This document shows, piece by piece, positions 10,923 through 20,607 of a stretch of DNA of 52,789 nucleotides. The notes beneath the pieces were generated by a model, which saw only the letters and a list, made by a program, of their open reading frames with translations, had not been told where the DNA came from and made no database searches. This DNA is from Desulfosarcina cetonica JCM 12296 (lineage in GTDB: Bacteria > Desulfobacterota > Desulfobacteria > Desulfobacterales > Desulfosarcinaceae). Both the position numbers and the translations under genes were made by a program. The stretch spans positions 1 to 52,789 of the forward strand of contig NZ_BBCC01000023.1 in the NCBI RefSeq assembly GCF_001311845.1. The letters run 5' to 3'. Each line of letters starts with the position of its first letter. The first letter of the stretch is position 1.

Positions 10923-12375
10923 CTAATACCACCGTTCAATGACCACTTTCATGTCCGTATAGAAGAGAAACGCTTCCTGGCCATGGCCCTTGATATCGCC
11001 GAACATGGAGTTGCCGGCACCACCAAAGGGGAAAAAACTCATGGGTGCGGCAATGCCGATGTTGACCCCGATCATGGTCGGTTTGACGCGATATTTGAAT
11101 TCCCGGGCAGCCGCGCCGCTGGTGGTATAGATGCAGGCCGCATTGGCAAAACCGCGGGTATTGACCAACTCCACCACCGCATTCATGTCGGGTGCGCGGA
11201 CAATGCTCACCACCGGTCCGAAAATCTCCTCGCGAGCGAGGGTCATCGCCGGCGTGACATTGTCGAAGATCGTCGGCCCGACGAAGAATCCCTCGGGATA
11301 ACCGTCCACCTTGGCGTCGCGACCGTCCAGGACCAAATCGGCGCCTTCGGCGATCCCTTTTTCGATATATCCCAGAACCCGCTGGCGGTGGGCGGCGCTG
11401 ATCAGCGGCCCCATGAAAGTCTGCTCGTCGAGTCCGTCACCCACGCTCACCGTCCGGGCACCGGCGACAAAGCGTTCGACCACCCCATCGGCCGCATCGC
11501 CCACGGGAACGAGAACCGAACCGGAAAGACAGCGCTGGCCGGTACAGCCAAAAAAGGAGGTCAGCAGGGAGGGCATGCCCTGGTCAAGGTCGGCATCGGG
11601 CATGACGGCAACAATGTTCTTCGCGCCGCCCAAGGCCTGGACCCGTTTCCCAGTGGCACCGCAGCGCTGGTAGATGTGGCGTGCCGTGGGTGTCGATCCG
11701 ACGAAGCTGATGCCCTGGATGCCGGGATGATCCAGCATGGCGTTGACCACGTCCCTTGATCCGTGAACCATGTTGATCACCTTCGGGAAAACCGACCTCA
11801 TCGACGATCTCCATGATCTTCGTCTGGGTCATGGGGACCTGTTCCGAGGGTTTGAACACAAAGGTATTCCCGGTCACCACGGCATAGGGCAGAAACCACC
11901 AGGGCACCATGGCCGGAAAGTTGTACGGCGCGATGCAGCCGAACACGCCCATGGGCTGGCGATGGCCATAGCAATCGATGTTCTTGGCGATATCCTCCAG
12001 GGTGTAGCCACACATCAAGGTGGTCACGCCGGTGGCATGCTCCACGTTTTCGATCATGCGCCGCACTTCGCCGCGCGCCTCGTCGATGGCCTTGCCGTGT
12101 TCGGTGGTGAGGGTTTCGGCGATCTCCTCGAAGTTCTCCTCGAAGGCGTCCTTCAAGCGGAAGAGATAGCGCGCCCGGGTCAACGGCGGGGTTTCGCGCC
12201 AAATGGGGAATACGGCCAGGGCGGCCTGAACCGCGCGGTCCACATCCGCCGCGGTACCGTAGGCCACACGGGCGATCTTCTCTCCCTTGGCCGGATTGAA
12301 GACATCCCCCCAGGTGGTGGCATCGGATTCCACCCATTCGCCGTCTATGTAGTTTCTCATCAAGGGTAAGGTCAT
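10923..12375 (-). CDS. mmsA: CoA-acylating methylmalonate-semialdehyde-type dehydrogenase, frame-broken
   Basis: Aldehyde dehydrogenase superfamily member most like MmsA, which converts (methyl)malonate semialdehyde to propionyl- or acetyl-CoA with NAD+. Visible features are MRNYIDGEWVESDATTW, the PYNFPAMVPWWFLPYA segment, NAD-site FVGSTPTARHIYQ, the catalytic-Cys region FFGCTGQRCLSGSVLV and REEIFGPVVSIV. The start is ATG 12375, with AGGAG about 9 bases upstream. The frame changes after DEVGFP; the family expects GFPxGVINMVHG. This needs either one extra base or two missing bases near 11779-11790. Restored length is about 484 residues, normal for the family. It is the first gene of a probable operon with the ferritin-like, PEP-synthase-like and gdhA genes. 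The MITE-like copy begins 27 bp upstream of its start, so its promoter must lie in or beyond that repeat. Confidence 0.88.
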
Positions 12376-12401
12376 CGTTGGTCAACTCCTTTGCTGATAT
12401 C

Positions 12402-12567
12402 AGGTTGCCGGAAAAAAATAATTCCTCCATTCTGCTTGTCTTTGCGCCCGTCTACCGTGTTGCCGCCCCCCGCACATATTCCCTGATATGCACGGGGGGG
12501 GGGCGGCGCCTTGTAGACGACTTCAAATCCGGTGCGATCTGGGGGAATTATTTATTTTCGGCAACCT
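12402..12567. repeat. MITE-like palindromic repeat, family 1, full copy A
   Basis: About 166 bp with terminal inverted repeats: AGGTTGCCGG-AAA-AAATAATTCC on the left and the near-exact reverse complement on the right (GGAATTATTT...CGGCAACCT). Inside is a second inverted pair (GTCTAC / GTAGAC) around a G/C-rich arm. Most of the length matches the copy at 43858-44016. The terminal arm differs from that copy on both sides in a pairing-preserving way. It has no room for a transposase, so it would be non-autonomous. It separates the mmsA operon start from a receiver-domain remnant. Confidence 0.85.
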
Positions 12568-12747
12568 TATCCGTTCGTTCTTCTTTACAGGCAGATTTCC
12601 CCAACCTATGCCTGCAGACAGTTCTCCCAGGGTTCTGGTCCCAGGCCCGAACTGTTTGGAAGCAGAGTCACAGGCTGTCATTTTATCCAAAAGCCCTTTT
12701 CCCGGAAAGAACTGGCAATCAAGGTTAAAGAGGTTCTCGATGGGTAG
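12568..12747 (+). pseudogene. C-terminal remnant of a response-regulator receiver domain
   Basis: The frame ending at 12747 finishes with GCHFIQKPFSRKELAIKVKEVLDG. This is the last strand, conserved Lys-Pro and final helix of a CheY-like receiver, as seen at the end of response regulators or hybrid kinases. Nothing upstream encodes the rest: the phosphoacceptor region is absent, and the frame runs directly into the MITE-like repeat. It is probably the stump of a gene cut off by insertion or deletion at the repeat. Confidence 0.55.
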
Positions 12748-12798
12748 ATTCTTTTTCAGATTCCTGATTTTTGAAGCCGCCGGAAAGCCTCCTGAGGT

Positions 12799-14417
12799 TC
12801 AATTTCCCTCGACATCGATACCCACACGGCTCAACCCAACCAACATTCGCTCGACAATCTCATCGAATTTGATGAAGTGACGAATCAAAAAATTGCCCCG
12901 CTGGGCAAAGTCGGGTTTGCGTGTGAGCAATCCATCGGCGACCTGACAGCCCTCCGGAATACGGCCCAAATGGCCAAGGGTCGCGGCTTTCATGACATGC
13001 TCCCAGAACAGATTGGGGGTCTTGAAGTTCAACGTTTCCAGATAGGCCTGTCTGTAATCCAGCCGGCGGAACATATCCAGCCACAAGGCATGGTGGACAA
13101 TGGGATTGTAGTAGGGATTGATATCGATGGCTTTTCTGATCAGGGCGGGGCCTCGCTGCCAATCCCCGAGAAGCGTTAACAAATAGCCGATGCCGTCAAG
13201 GAAGATTAACGAATCCGGATTCAAGGCCAGGGCTCGATCGGCTTCAACCCTGGCGGCCGAGATTTCATTGGCAAGCATCAGGGCGAACGACAAGGCCCCT
13301 CGGGTCCGTTGGTTGCCGGGGTCGAGTTTGGCACCGGTCTGGGCGAATCCCACTGCTTCATCGATGGGCGTATCCACTGCAAACAACTCGGTGCCGTAAT
13401 TGATCGCATACAAACGCGCCATCAGGCTCCAGACCAACCCGCAATCAGGTTCGCTTTTCGAAGCCTGCTGGAGCGCCCGCATGGCATCGAGAAATGCCTG
13501 GTGGGTGTACTGGGCGTTGAATTCATGATACCGCAGCATGGCTTCGTAGGTGGTCAGTTGCCTGGGGGGGGTGTGTTTCGATTCGACGGACAGTTGTTTG
13601 GCGATGATTCCGTATTCGGCGCAGCTCTTGCCGGCCACCGTCCTGGCAACCTCTTCCGCGAAAATCATCAGGTGGGCGGGATTCAACGCTGCGCGGTAGG
13701 TGTCGGCCCAAATTTGCATCCCTGTTGACAGGTCTGTCAGAATGACGCTCGCCTTGAGGTTCGACAGATCGGTATTGATGCTCCCACTCAAGACGAACCG
13801 TGCCCCCTTGTCCGTAGCACGCCGTTTTCTTTTCTCCGGAAACTGCAAAATGACGCGAATTTCCTGATAGCATGTGATTTCCGAGGCAATTTCGGAAGCG
13901 ATGGCGGCTCCCACATGCTCAAGTTCCGGATTACCGGTCAGATTGACAAGGGGTTGGACCGCCAGGCTCGGCCAGGTTATCTCAAAACACGTCCTGGCAT
14001 GGTGGTCATCGTGAGGGAGCGCCGTTTCCGTTTCGGTGCAGCGTTGCTGGAACGTCGGAACGTAGGTGCCTTTCGGGATGTCGATGCGGAGGGGATCGTT
14101 TCGTCCGGCCACCAGGTAATAGCGTTCAAGGGCCCGTCGGAGCTTGTTGGCCTGAATGCTCACGACAGGATCGGTCGCCTGATCGAAATCCTCCCGCCGA
14201 CCGAATACTTCTGTGGCGACAGCGTATCCCTTGATCTGGTCTTCCTTTCCGGCCAGTGCTTTTGCGACCACATATTCCAGAAATGCGCGTTGGGAATCCG
14301 TGGCGTTGAACTCCGATGAGCCAGAATCCGTGACATTTGCTCTTGAACTGCCGACGGTGAGAACTTGGAGCCATCCACCGGGGCCGCTGCCGGATGGAGT
14401 GATCCGTTATTGGCCAT
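12799..14417 (-). CDS. Cyclase-accessory-type TPR regulator without a cyclase domain, frame-broken
   Basis: The restored protein has about 539 residues. The N-terminal part (SQRAFLEYVVAKALAGKEDQ, VSIQANKLRRALERYY, PKGTYVPTF) is a DNA-binding-like region that I know from proteins often annotated as adenylate cyclases. The middle (LAVQPLVNLTGNPELEHVG, FVLSGSINTDLSNLKAS, TGMQIWADTYRAAL) matches the TolB-N/FlgO-like domain that usually follows it. The C-terminus carries TPR repeats (ARVEADRALALNPDSLIFLD and others). No nucleotide-cyclase catalytic domain is present. The real start is ATG 14417 (MANNGSLHPAAAPVDG); a one-base loss at about 14318 separates it from the longer downstream frame. It is divergent to the 14539 gene across a short AT-rich region. 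Confidence 0.72.
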
Positions 14418-14481
14418 GATTCCGGCTTGTCCTTTTTTCTATTGCTATATAATGGCGTGGAAAAAACGAAACCTAATTTAT

Positions 14482-14492
14482 CCTATAATAGG
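14482..14492. promoter_or_regulatory. Palindrome with TATAAT-like core in a divergent intergenic region
   Basis: CCTATAATAGG is a perfect palindrome around one A and contains TATAAT at 14484-14489. It lies in the AT-rich gap between the minus-strand TPR regulator (start 14417) and the plus-strand run starting at 14539. It may be a -10 element, an operator for the regulator, or both. No clear -35 was found at the right spacing. Confidence 0.35.
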
Positions 14493-14538
14493 TAGTCAAC
14501 GGTAAATATTAATATTACACACCTGACCGGGGAGATCA

Positions 14539-14826
14539 ATGCAATATGTCTTCAATGGAATGTCGGGAGAGACCATGTCGGTGATCCACCCAGGCCTGTT
14601 CTTGATCATGCAGCAATTCCCATCCGCAAAGGATTCTTTGCGACGATTGTATCGGAGCAGCGCATCCTTTCAAACCCTTTGCGATGACTATCAGAGTTGC
14701 ACCAACGCAATCGCGCACTGGACGCGATCCCAACAAGAACAGGCGCTGGAAAGGCGCCGTGAGTACCAGGAGCTGAAGCGAAGCCTGGAATGTGAGATCG
14801 AGGAGCGGATCAGCGAGACGTGGTAA
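14539..14826 (+). CDS. Small coiled-coil hypothetical protein
   Basis: 95 residues behind a GGGGAG ribosome site. It is helical and charged, with the pattern FLIMQQFPSAKDSLRRLYRS, then FQTLCDDYQSCTNAIAHW and a Glu/Arg-rich tail. Small cytoplasmic proteins of this layout (a loader helix, Cys-containing middle, coiled-coil tail) are common in Deltaproteobacteria, but I know no function. It is the first gene of the long plus-strand run and lies 91 bp before the first DUF1254 protein. Confidence 0.65.
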   Translation: MQYVFNGMSGETMSVIHPGLFLIMQQFPSAKDSLRRLYRSSASFQTLCDDYQSCTNAIAHWTRSQQEQALERRREYQELKRSLECEIEERISETW

Positions 14827-14917
14827 TGGCGGTTTTCACTGATCGGCAGCCCAACCGCCGGGTGGACGTCGCCGTGGTCTTCTGAAATCGAACCCATTAC
14901 CCTTTAGGAGGGAAATC

Positions 14918-16450
14918 ATGCACTGGCCCCTTACCGTCAGGCTCTCCATTTTCCTGATCCTCTTAATGTTTGGTGGTGAATTTGCCGAGGCCGCCGCCCT
15001 TCCCAAAATGCGCATGGCCACGGACATTCCGGAATCGATCATCGTGCCGGACAGAATCGACACCCGTATCGGTCCGCTCGAGTTCTTTGACGGTTTTCCC
15101 AAGGCGGAAACCGTAAGAAGGGCTTACGATTTTCTGGATTTCCAGCGTGGCGTGGATGTGTTCCTGGATGAGATGCGCGCCGCCTCCATGGTGGCCTTGC
15201 GAGAGGGCCACCGGCAACTGGGCATCATGGACTCCCACCAGGTGGCGGTGTTCGAGAACCTCATGGATTCCAAATCCCTGTGGCTCACGGCCAACTCGGA
15301 GACCGTCTATGCCAGTACCTTCATCGATCTCAAGAAAAAGGGTCCCACGGTTATCGAATCGCCGCCCAACGTCCTGGGCATCCTGGATGACATGTGGATG
15401 CGTTACGTGGGCGACATCGGCAACGCCGGCCCGGACAAGGGCAAGGGTGGCCGGTTCGTCATCCTGCCGCCCGGCCATGACGGCGACGTACCAAAGGGGG
15501 TTCACGTTTTCCGCTCCAAAACCTACGGGGTGTGGTTCCTTCTGCGTGGCTTCCTGGTCGATGGGGATACCGGCCCGGCGGTGGCCAGTATTAAAAAGCA
15601 GTTGCGTATTTACCCCCTGGCCCAGGCAGACAGCCCGCCGGCCATGGAGTTCAAGAATGTTTCCGGAAAAGTCCACAACACCATCCATGCCAATGATTTT
15701 CATTTTTTCGAGGAATTGAACAGCCTGATTCAAGAGGAGCATGCGCAGGCCATCGACCCGGAGGTCCGCGGTCGCCTGGCCTTGCTCGGTATCGTCAAGG
15801 GCCAGCCCTTCAATCCCGATCCGCACATGCGCAAAATCCTTGAGGAGGCAGCCTGGGTGGGGGCGGCCATCGCGCGATCCGTCAGTTTCGCCTCCCGCGA
15901 CGATTCCATCTACCTCTATCCGGAGACGGACCGAACCTGGTTCAACCCCTTTACCATCGGCAACCACGAGTTCATGACCGAGGACGGCTGGCTCAACCGC
16001 GATGCCCGCACCCAGTTCATGTACAACGCCATCGGCATCACCCCGGCCATGGCCGTGGCCATGCCCGGCATCGGTTCCCAATATGCCGCCGCCTGCCGTG
16101 ACGCCGACGGCGAGTATCTGGATGGTTCAAAAACCTATAAACTCAGGCTGCCTCCCCATGTGCCGGCCAAGGACTTTTGGTCCATCGTGCTCTACGACGC
16201 GCAGACCCGCTCCATGCTGCAGACCGACCAGCCGTTCCCGAGCCTGAACAGCCAGAGTGGAGAGGTTGAAATGAATACGGACGGTTCAACCGACATCTAT
16301 TTCGGTCCTGAGGCGCCGGCAGGCAAAGAGAACAACTGGGTGCAGACGGTTTCCGGTAAGGGCTTCTGGCTTATCCTTCGGTTGTACGGTCCTTTGGAAC
16401 CCTGGTTCGACAAGACCTGGCGGCCGGGGAAAATCGAAATGCTCAAGTAA
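14918..16450 (+). CDS. Exported DUF1254/DUF1214 protein, paralogue 1
   Basis: 510 residues with a signal peptide (LSIFLILLMFGGEFAEAAA) behind an AGGAGGG site. Residues about 85-200 are DUF1254 (LTANSETVYASTFIDLK, GKGGRFVILPPG). The C-terminal third is DUF1214 (YKLRLPPHVPAKDFWSIVLY, DIYFGPEAPAGKENNW, ending YGPLEPWFDKTWRPGKIE). These domains have no experimentally settled chemistry that I can name; they are periplasmic and often occur with lipid or hydrocarbon genes. It is about as long as paralogue 2 (512 residues restored) and similar throughout. A truncated MITE-like repeat begins at its stop codon. Confidence 0.88.
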   Translation: MHWPLTVRLSIFLILLMFGGEFAEAAALPKMRMATDIPESIIVPDRIDTRIGPLEFFDGFPKAETVRRAYDFLDFQRGVDVFLDEMRAASMVALREGHRQLGIMDSHQVAVFENLMDSKSLWLTANSETVYASTFIDLKKKGPTVIESPPNVLGILDDMWMRYVGDIGNAGPDKGKGGRFVILPPGHDGDVPKGVHVFRSKTYGVWFLLRGFLVDGDTGPAVASIKKQLRIYPLAQADSPPAMEFKNVSGKVHNTIHANDFHFFEELNSLIQEEHAQAIDPEVRGRLALLGIVKGQPFNPDPHMRKILEEAAWVGAAIARSVSFASRDDSIYLYPETDRTWFNPFTIGNHEFMTEDGWLNRDARTQFMYNAIGITPAMAVAMPGIGSQYAAACRDADGEYLDGSKTYKLRLPPHVPAKDFWSIVLYDAQTRSMLQTDQPFPSLNSQSGEVEMNTDGSTDIYFGPEAPAGKENNWVQTVSGKGFWLILRLYGPLEPWFDKTWRPGKIEMLK

Positions 16451-16535
16451 GACTGGCGGAAAGAAATAATTCCACCATCCTGCTTGTCTTTGTGCGCGTC
16501 TACCGCGTTGCCGCCACAGGTACATATTCCCGATA
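16451..16535. repeat. MITE-like repeat, family 1, truncated left half (copy B)
   Basis: The first 85 bases match the left half of the 43858-44016 copy: GACTGGCGGAAAGAAATAAT, then the CATCCTGCTTGTCTTTGTG and GTCTACCGCGTTGCCGCCAC segments. Similarity stops at about 16535, where the sequence changes to the end of a DUF1214 gene. The right terminal repeat is missing, so this copy is a deletion derivative. Confidence 0.75.
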
Positions 16536-16610
16536 ATGCGATTCTACTGGTCCAAGGCGGAAGCTTTGGACGGGACCTGGAAGCTGCCGCCGCTGACGCG
16601 GGTGGAATAG
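16536..16610 (+). pseudogene. C-terminal remnant of a DUF1254/DUF1214 protein
   Basis: The 24 codons MRFYWSKAEALDGTWKLPPL followed by TRVE and a stop at 16610 match the C-terminal end of DUF1254/DUF1214 proteins (compare LDGSWTFPRIEPVK in the 20608-20802 remnant). The upstream part is replaced by the half MITE-like repeat. It is too short to be a functional gene. Confidence 0.6.
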
Positions 16611-16643
16611 AACATTCAACCACAACAAGGGAGTTTTTCTGTC

Positions 16644-17489
16644 ATGTTTATCCGTGTCGATTTAGTGAGAAAAGGACCGATGTTTTTGACGCTTCTATGC
16701 TTGGGGCTGTTGATGGGTTGTGCCGGCCTTCAAAAGCAGGTTCCGGACCCTGTGCCGGAGATCATGCCCGGCATCCTGACGGGTTATTTAAGTGAGGATG
16801 CACAGCTCAACAGTCTGAAAATCGTTCCGCCGCCTCCGGCTGAAGGTTCGGCAGCCCTTGCCCTGGATGAAGAGATCAGCCGAAAGGGGCTCGCCCTTCG
16901 CGATACGTTGCGCTGGGATATGGCCACCAAAGACGCTGAAGTGTTATTTCCGGGAACGGCCGGCACCTTCGAATGCGCCCTGGGCATCCCGGTCACAGAG
17001 AGCGACACGCCGTTCCTTTACATGCTGTTGCGCCGCACCCTGGCCGATGCCGGGCTCTCGAGCTCCGCTGCCAAGAAAAAATATAAGCGCCCACGCCCGT
17101 TCATGGTGAATCAGCAGCCCACCTGCACGCCGGATGACGAGGATTACTTGAAAAAGGACGGCTCATATCCTTCCGGACATACGACCTACGGCTGGGCCTG
17201 GGCCCTGATCCTCGCGGAGATTGCGCCGGATCGGGCAGAGGCCATTCTCGCCCGGGGCCGGGCTTATGGTGAAAGCCGCATCATCTGCAACGCTCATTGG
17301 AACAGCGACGTTGCCGAAGGGCGAACCATGGGCGCCGCCGTTGTGGCCCGGCTGCATACCGATCAAAAATTCCTCGCGGACCTGGAAATGGCCAAGAAAG
17401 AATATTCGCAAGCTCGGGCAAAAGGCCTCCAGCCATCCGGGGATTGCCAGGCGGAGGCCGACGCACTGGCCGGTGGGAGTTTGAGGTGA
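16644..17489 (+). CDS. Class A non-specific acid phosphatase (PAP2/PhoN type) lipoprotein
   Basis: 281 residues, start ATG 16644 after AAGGGAG. The N-terminus has a hydrophobic segment ending in a lipobox-like LLMGCAG, so it is probably an outer-membrane or periplasmic lipoprotein. The three-part phosphatase signature is complete: KYKRPRPF at about 150, YPSGHTTYGWAWAL at about 173, and GESRIICNAHWNSDV at about 211. These enzymes dephosphorylate varied monoesters, using the second-motif His as acid/base and the third-motif His as nucleophile. It sits between two DUF1254 paralogues, so release of phosphate from a shared periplasmic substrate is a plausible but unproven role. Confidence 0.92.
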   Translation: MFIRVDLVRKGPMFLTLLCLGLLMGCAGLQKQVPDPVPEIMPGILTGYLSEDAQLNSLKIVPPPPAEGSAALALDEEISRKGLALRDTLRWDMATKDAEVLFPGTAGTFECALGIPVTESDTPFLYMLLRRTLADAGLSSSAAKKKYKRPRPFMVNQQPTCTPDDEDYLKKDGSYPSGHTTYGWAWALILAEIAPDRAEAILARGRAYGESRIICNAHWNSDVAEGRTMGAAVVARLHTDQKFLADLEMAKKEYSQARAKGLQPSGDCQAEADALAGGSLR

Positions 17490-17541
17490 GCGTGTTTTTG
17501 TTAACAATGGATCTATTCACTAATAAAAAGGAAATTGACCT

Positions 17542-19078
17542 GTGAATAATTTAAAAAAAATGAGTAAAGGATTTCTCGTTGCCTGCATGGTCACCCTTTT
17601 TCTGTCAGGCATTGTCCGCGCGCAAGAAATCCCAAAAGGCTATAACACGCCCATCCCACCTTCCATCATGACACCGGACGAGGTGAAAACCCGCATTGGA
17701 ACGCTTGAATTCTTTGACGGTGTCCCGTCCAAGGAAACAGCAGCATTGGCTCTTGAAAACCTGACTTTTCTTCGCGGTGTGGAGGTATTTCTCAACGGTG
17801 TGCCCATGGCATCCATCCATGCACTGGTGCAAGGGTATAAAAGCATCGGGGTCACGGAAGCCCACCACATGATCGTGACCGATAAGTTGATGGACTCGAA
17901 TCCACTCTTTCTTACCGCCAACACGGATACGGTTTACGCCTTCAGTTCTTTCGATCTGGAAAAAACCGGACCATTGGTGATTGAAGTGCCGCCGGGTACC
18001 GGTCCGGGAACCGTCAATGATGCCTATTTCCGTTTTGTGGTGGATATGGGAATGCCGGGTCCGGACCGGGGCAAGGGCGGCAAGTACCTGATTCTGCCTC
18101 CGGGCTACCAGGGAGAGGAACCTGAAGGTTACTTTGTTGCCAGATCGCCGAGCTACATCAATCTGTTCGTTCTCAGGGGCTTTCTTGTGGACGGCAAACC
18201 GGATGCGGCCGCCAAAATGTTTTCCGAGCAGGTGCACGTCTACCCGCTGTCCCAAAAAGACAACCCGCCCAAGATGGTCATCACCTCCGGCTCGGGTATT
18301 TCATACAATACCATCCACGCCAATGACTTCACCTTTTATGAAGAAATTAACGACGTGCTGCAGAAAGAGCCCATTGATTTTATCGACCCGGAGCTACGCG
18401 GCTATTCGCCAGTATCGGCCTGCAAAAGGGCAAGGAATTCAAGCCGAGTCCCGAACTCAAAAAGATTCTGATCGATGCGGTGGCGGTTGCCAATGCCACG
18501 GCACGATCCTTGATTTTTTATACCCCCCAGGAGGAGGCATACCTGTATGAAAACAGTTACTGGAAGGTCGGCTTTATCGGTGGCAACCATGAGTGGTTGA
18601 AAGATGACGGGGCCGGCGGGCGCTACCTGGATGCACGCACCCTGTTCTTCTACGGCGCAACCGTGAACACCCCTGCCATGGTGCTTAAAATGGTCGGTCT
18701 GGGTTCACAATACGCCATGATCACCCAGGACAGTAAGGGCAATGTCTTGGATGGCGGCAAAACCTATAAGTTAAATATCCCCGCCAACGTGCCGGCCAAG
18801 GATTTCTGGTCGGTTGTGATTTACGACCCCCAAACGCGATCCGAGTTGCAAACATCCAACCCATTTCCGAGCAAAAACAGCGAGGCCGACAAGATGGTCG
18901 CCAATGCCGATGGGTCCATCGATCTCTATTTCGGGCCTGAAGCACCAAAAGGAAAAGAAAACAATTGGATAGAAACGGTGCCCGAAAAGTCCTGGTTTCC
19001 GATTCTTCGTCTTTACGGCCCCCTGGAGCCTGGTTTGACAAGAGCTGGAGGCCTGGTGAGGTCGAGTTGATCCAATAG
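17542..19078 (+). CDS. Exported DUF1254/DUF1214 protein, paralogue 2, frame-broken twice
   Basis: The GTG start at 17542 follows AAGGAAA; the signal peptide (GFLVACMVTLFLSGIVRAQE) is clear. DUF1254 motifs match paralogue 1 (LTANTDTVYAFSSFDLEKTG, GKGGKYLILPPGYQG). The first frame breaks after ELRGY at about 18407, and the continuation is FASIGLQKGKEFKP in another frame. A second loss near 19030 hides the normal ending (EPWFDKSWRPGEVELIQ, stop at 19078). Both breaks are apparent single-base losses. Restored length is about 512 residues, matching the 510 of paralogue 1. Function is unknown, as for the family. It lies 53 bp after the acid phosphatase. Confidence 0.85.
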
Positions 19079-19129
19079 TTGCTGTACCCTGTGCTCGGTC
19101 AATGAACATGGACACAAAGGGGAATCAAA

Positions 19130-20599
19130 ATGAGAAAAAAGACGATTATGACAATAGCGATTTGCCTGTTATCGACGGCTGCCGCTACCGGTTGGGCGGA
19201 GACGACAATAAAAACCAGAATCGGGAAACTCGCTTTTACCAGCGGCTATCCCACGGAAAAAACGGCGCAGCAACTTTACGACGAACTTGATTTCCAACGT
19301 GCCGTGCAGGCCTATCTCTGGGCCTTGCCCATGGCCTCCTACGGGGCCATGGCCGACGAGCACATCCGAGTGGGCTGCGGCAGCAGCGCGGTTCTCATCG
19401 CGGACGAGCTCGCGGAACAGCAACATCTGGTTCTTACCGCCAACCAGGATACACCTTACATGTCAGGCGTCCTGGATCTGCGCAATGGCCCCATGGTGAT
19501 GGAGGTGCCAGCCGGACTTCTGGGAACCCTGAACAATATCTGGCAACAGCCCCTGTGCGATCTGGGCGGCCCCTTTTCCCCGGAACAGAACCGCGGCGGA
19601 CGGTTTCTGATCCTGCCACCCGGCTATGACGAGCCCTTGCCCGCGTTCCATCATCATGTCGTGGCGTCGGATTCGAACATCGTGGTGTTCTACCTTAGGG
19701 GCATACCGATGACCCGCGACGATCTTCCCAAACTGGTCGAGCACATTAAGACCTACCGGCAGTACAAGCTGTCAGAGGCCAAGGAGCCGCCGCCGACCAA
19801 GTTCATTTCCCTTACCGGAAAAGAAGCCAACCTGCTGACCCACGAGGGCTTCGAGTACTTCAAACGACTGGCGCGTTACATCGATGAAAATCCGCCCCGC
19901 TCCCAGGACATGGCCATGCTCGGCATGCTGGAAACCCTGGGCATTGCCCATGGCAGGCCTTTCGAGCCGGATGCGCGCATGCAGAACATCCTCACCCAAG
20001 CCGCCGAAGTAGGGCGGGCCATGGCCAAGACCCTGGCCTGGCAACCGCGCATACCGGAAAAGGTCCTCTACGCCTATCCCGGAAAACGGCAGTGGAAAAA
20101 CATATTCTTCGGCGATCCGATCTTTCATACAGCGGATTACATGGCCATCGACCAACGCAGCAAATACGCCTTCGAGGCCATCGGCACGGCAAAATCCATG
20201 GTGGTCGCGGTGCCGGGATTGGGTTCCCAGTATATCGGCCTTTACAAAGACGCCGATGGCAAATGGCTGAGCGGCGAGCATACCTACAAGATCCATCTTC
20301 CCAAAGATGTTCCTGCCGCCTGGTTCTGGTCCCTCACCGCCTATGACAACGAGACCCGGTCCCTGATTCAAAATGACCTTGGTCGCCCGCTGGTGGGTTC
20401 GGTACATGGCGCCAAAGCGAACGATGACGGCTCCTTTGACGCCTATTTCGGGCCTAAGCTTCCCGATGGCGTTGCCGAGGCAAACTGGGTGCAGACCCGT
20501 CCGAATGCAGGCTGCTTTATCTATCTGCGGCTGTACGGCCCGGAGCAATCCTATTTCGACAAGACCTGGATTCCTGGCGATGCGGAGAGAGTGAAATGA
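19130..20599 (+). CDS. Exported DUF1254/DUF1214 protein, paralogue 3
   Basis: 489 residues, intact. The signal peptide is TIMTIAICLLSTAAATGWAE; a GGGGA site lies upstream. The DUF1254 region has LTANQDTPYMSGVLDLRNGP and RGGRFLILPPGYDE, and the DUF1214 region ends YGPEQSYFDKTWIPGDAERVK. It is more diverged from paralogues 1 and 2 than they are from each other. This suggests an older duplication with a separate substrate or partner. A C-terminal remnant of yet another copy follows from 20608. Confidence 0.87.
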   Translation: MRKKTIMTIAICLLSTAAATGWAETTIKTRIGKLAFTSGYPTEKTAQQLYDELDFQRAVQAYLWALPMASYGAMADEHIRVGCGSSAVLIADELAEQQHLVLTANQDTPYMSGVLDLRNGPMVMEVPAGLLGTLNNIWQQPLCDLGGPFSPEQNRGGRFLILPPGYDEPLPAFHHHVVASDSNIVVFYLRGIPMTRDDLPKLVEHIKTYRQYKLSEAKEPPPTKFISLTGKEANLLTHEGFEYFKRLARYIDENPPRSQDMAMLGMLETLGIAHGRPFEPDARMQNILTQAAEVGRAMAKTLAWQPRIPEKVLYAYPGKRQWKNIFFGDPIFHTADYMAIDQRSKYAFEAIGTAKSMVVAVPGLGSQYIGLYKDADGKWLSGEHTYKIHLPKDVPAAWFWSLTAYDNETRSLIQNDLGRPLVGSVHGAKANDDGSFDAYFGPKLPDGVAEANWVQTRPNAGCFIYLRLYGPEQSYFDKTWIPGDAERVK

Positions 20600-20607
20600 C
20601 CAAATAG

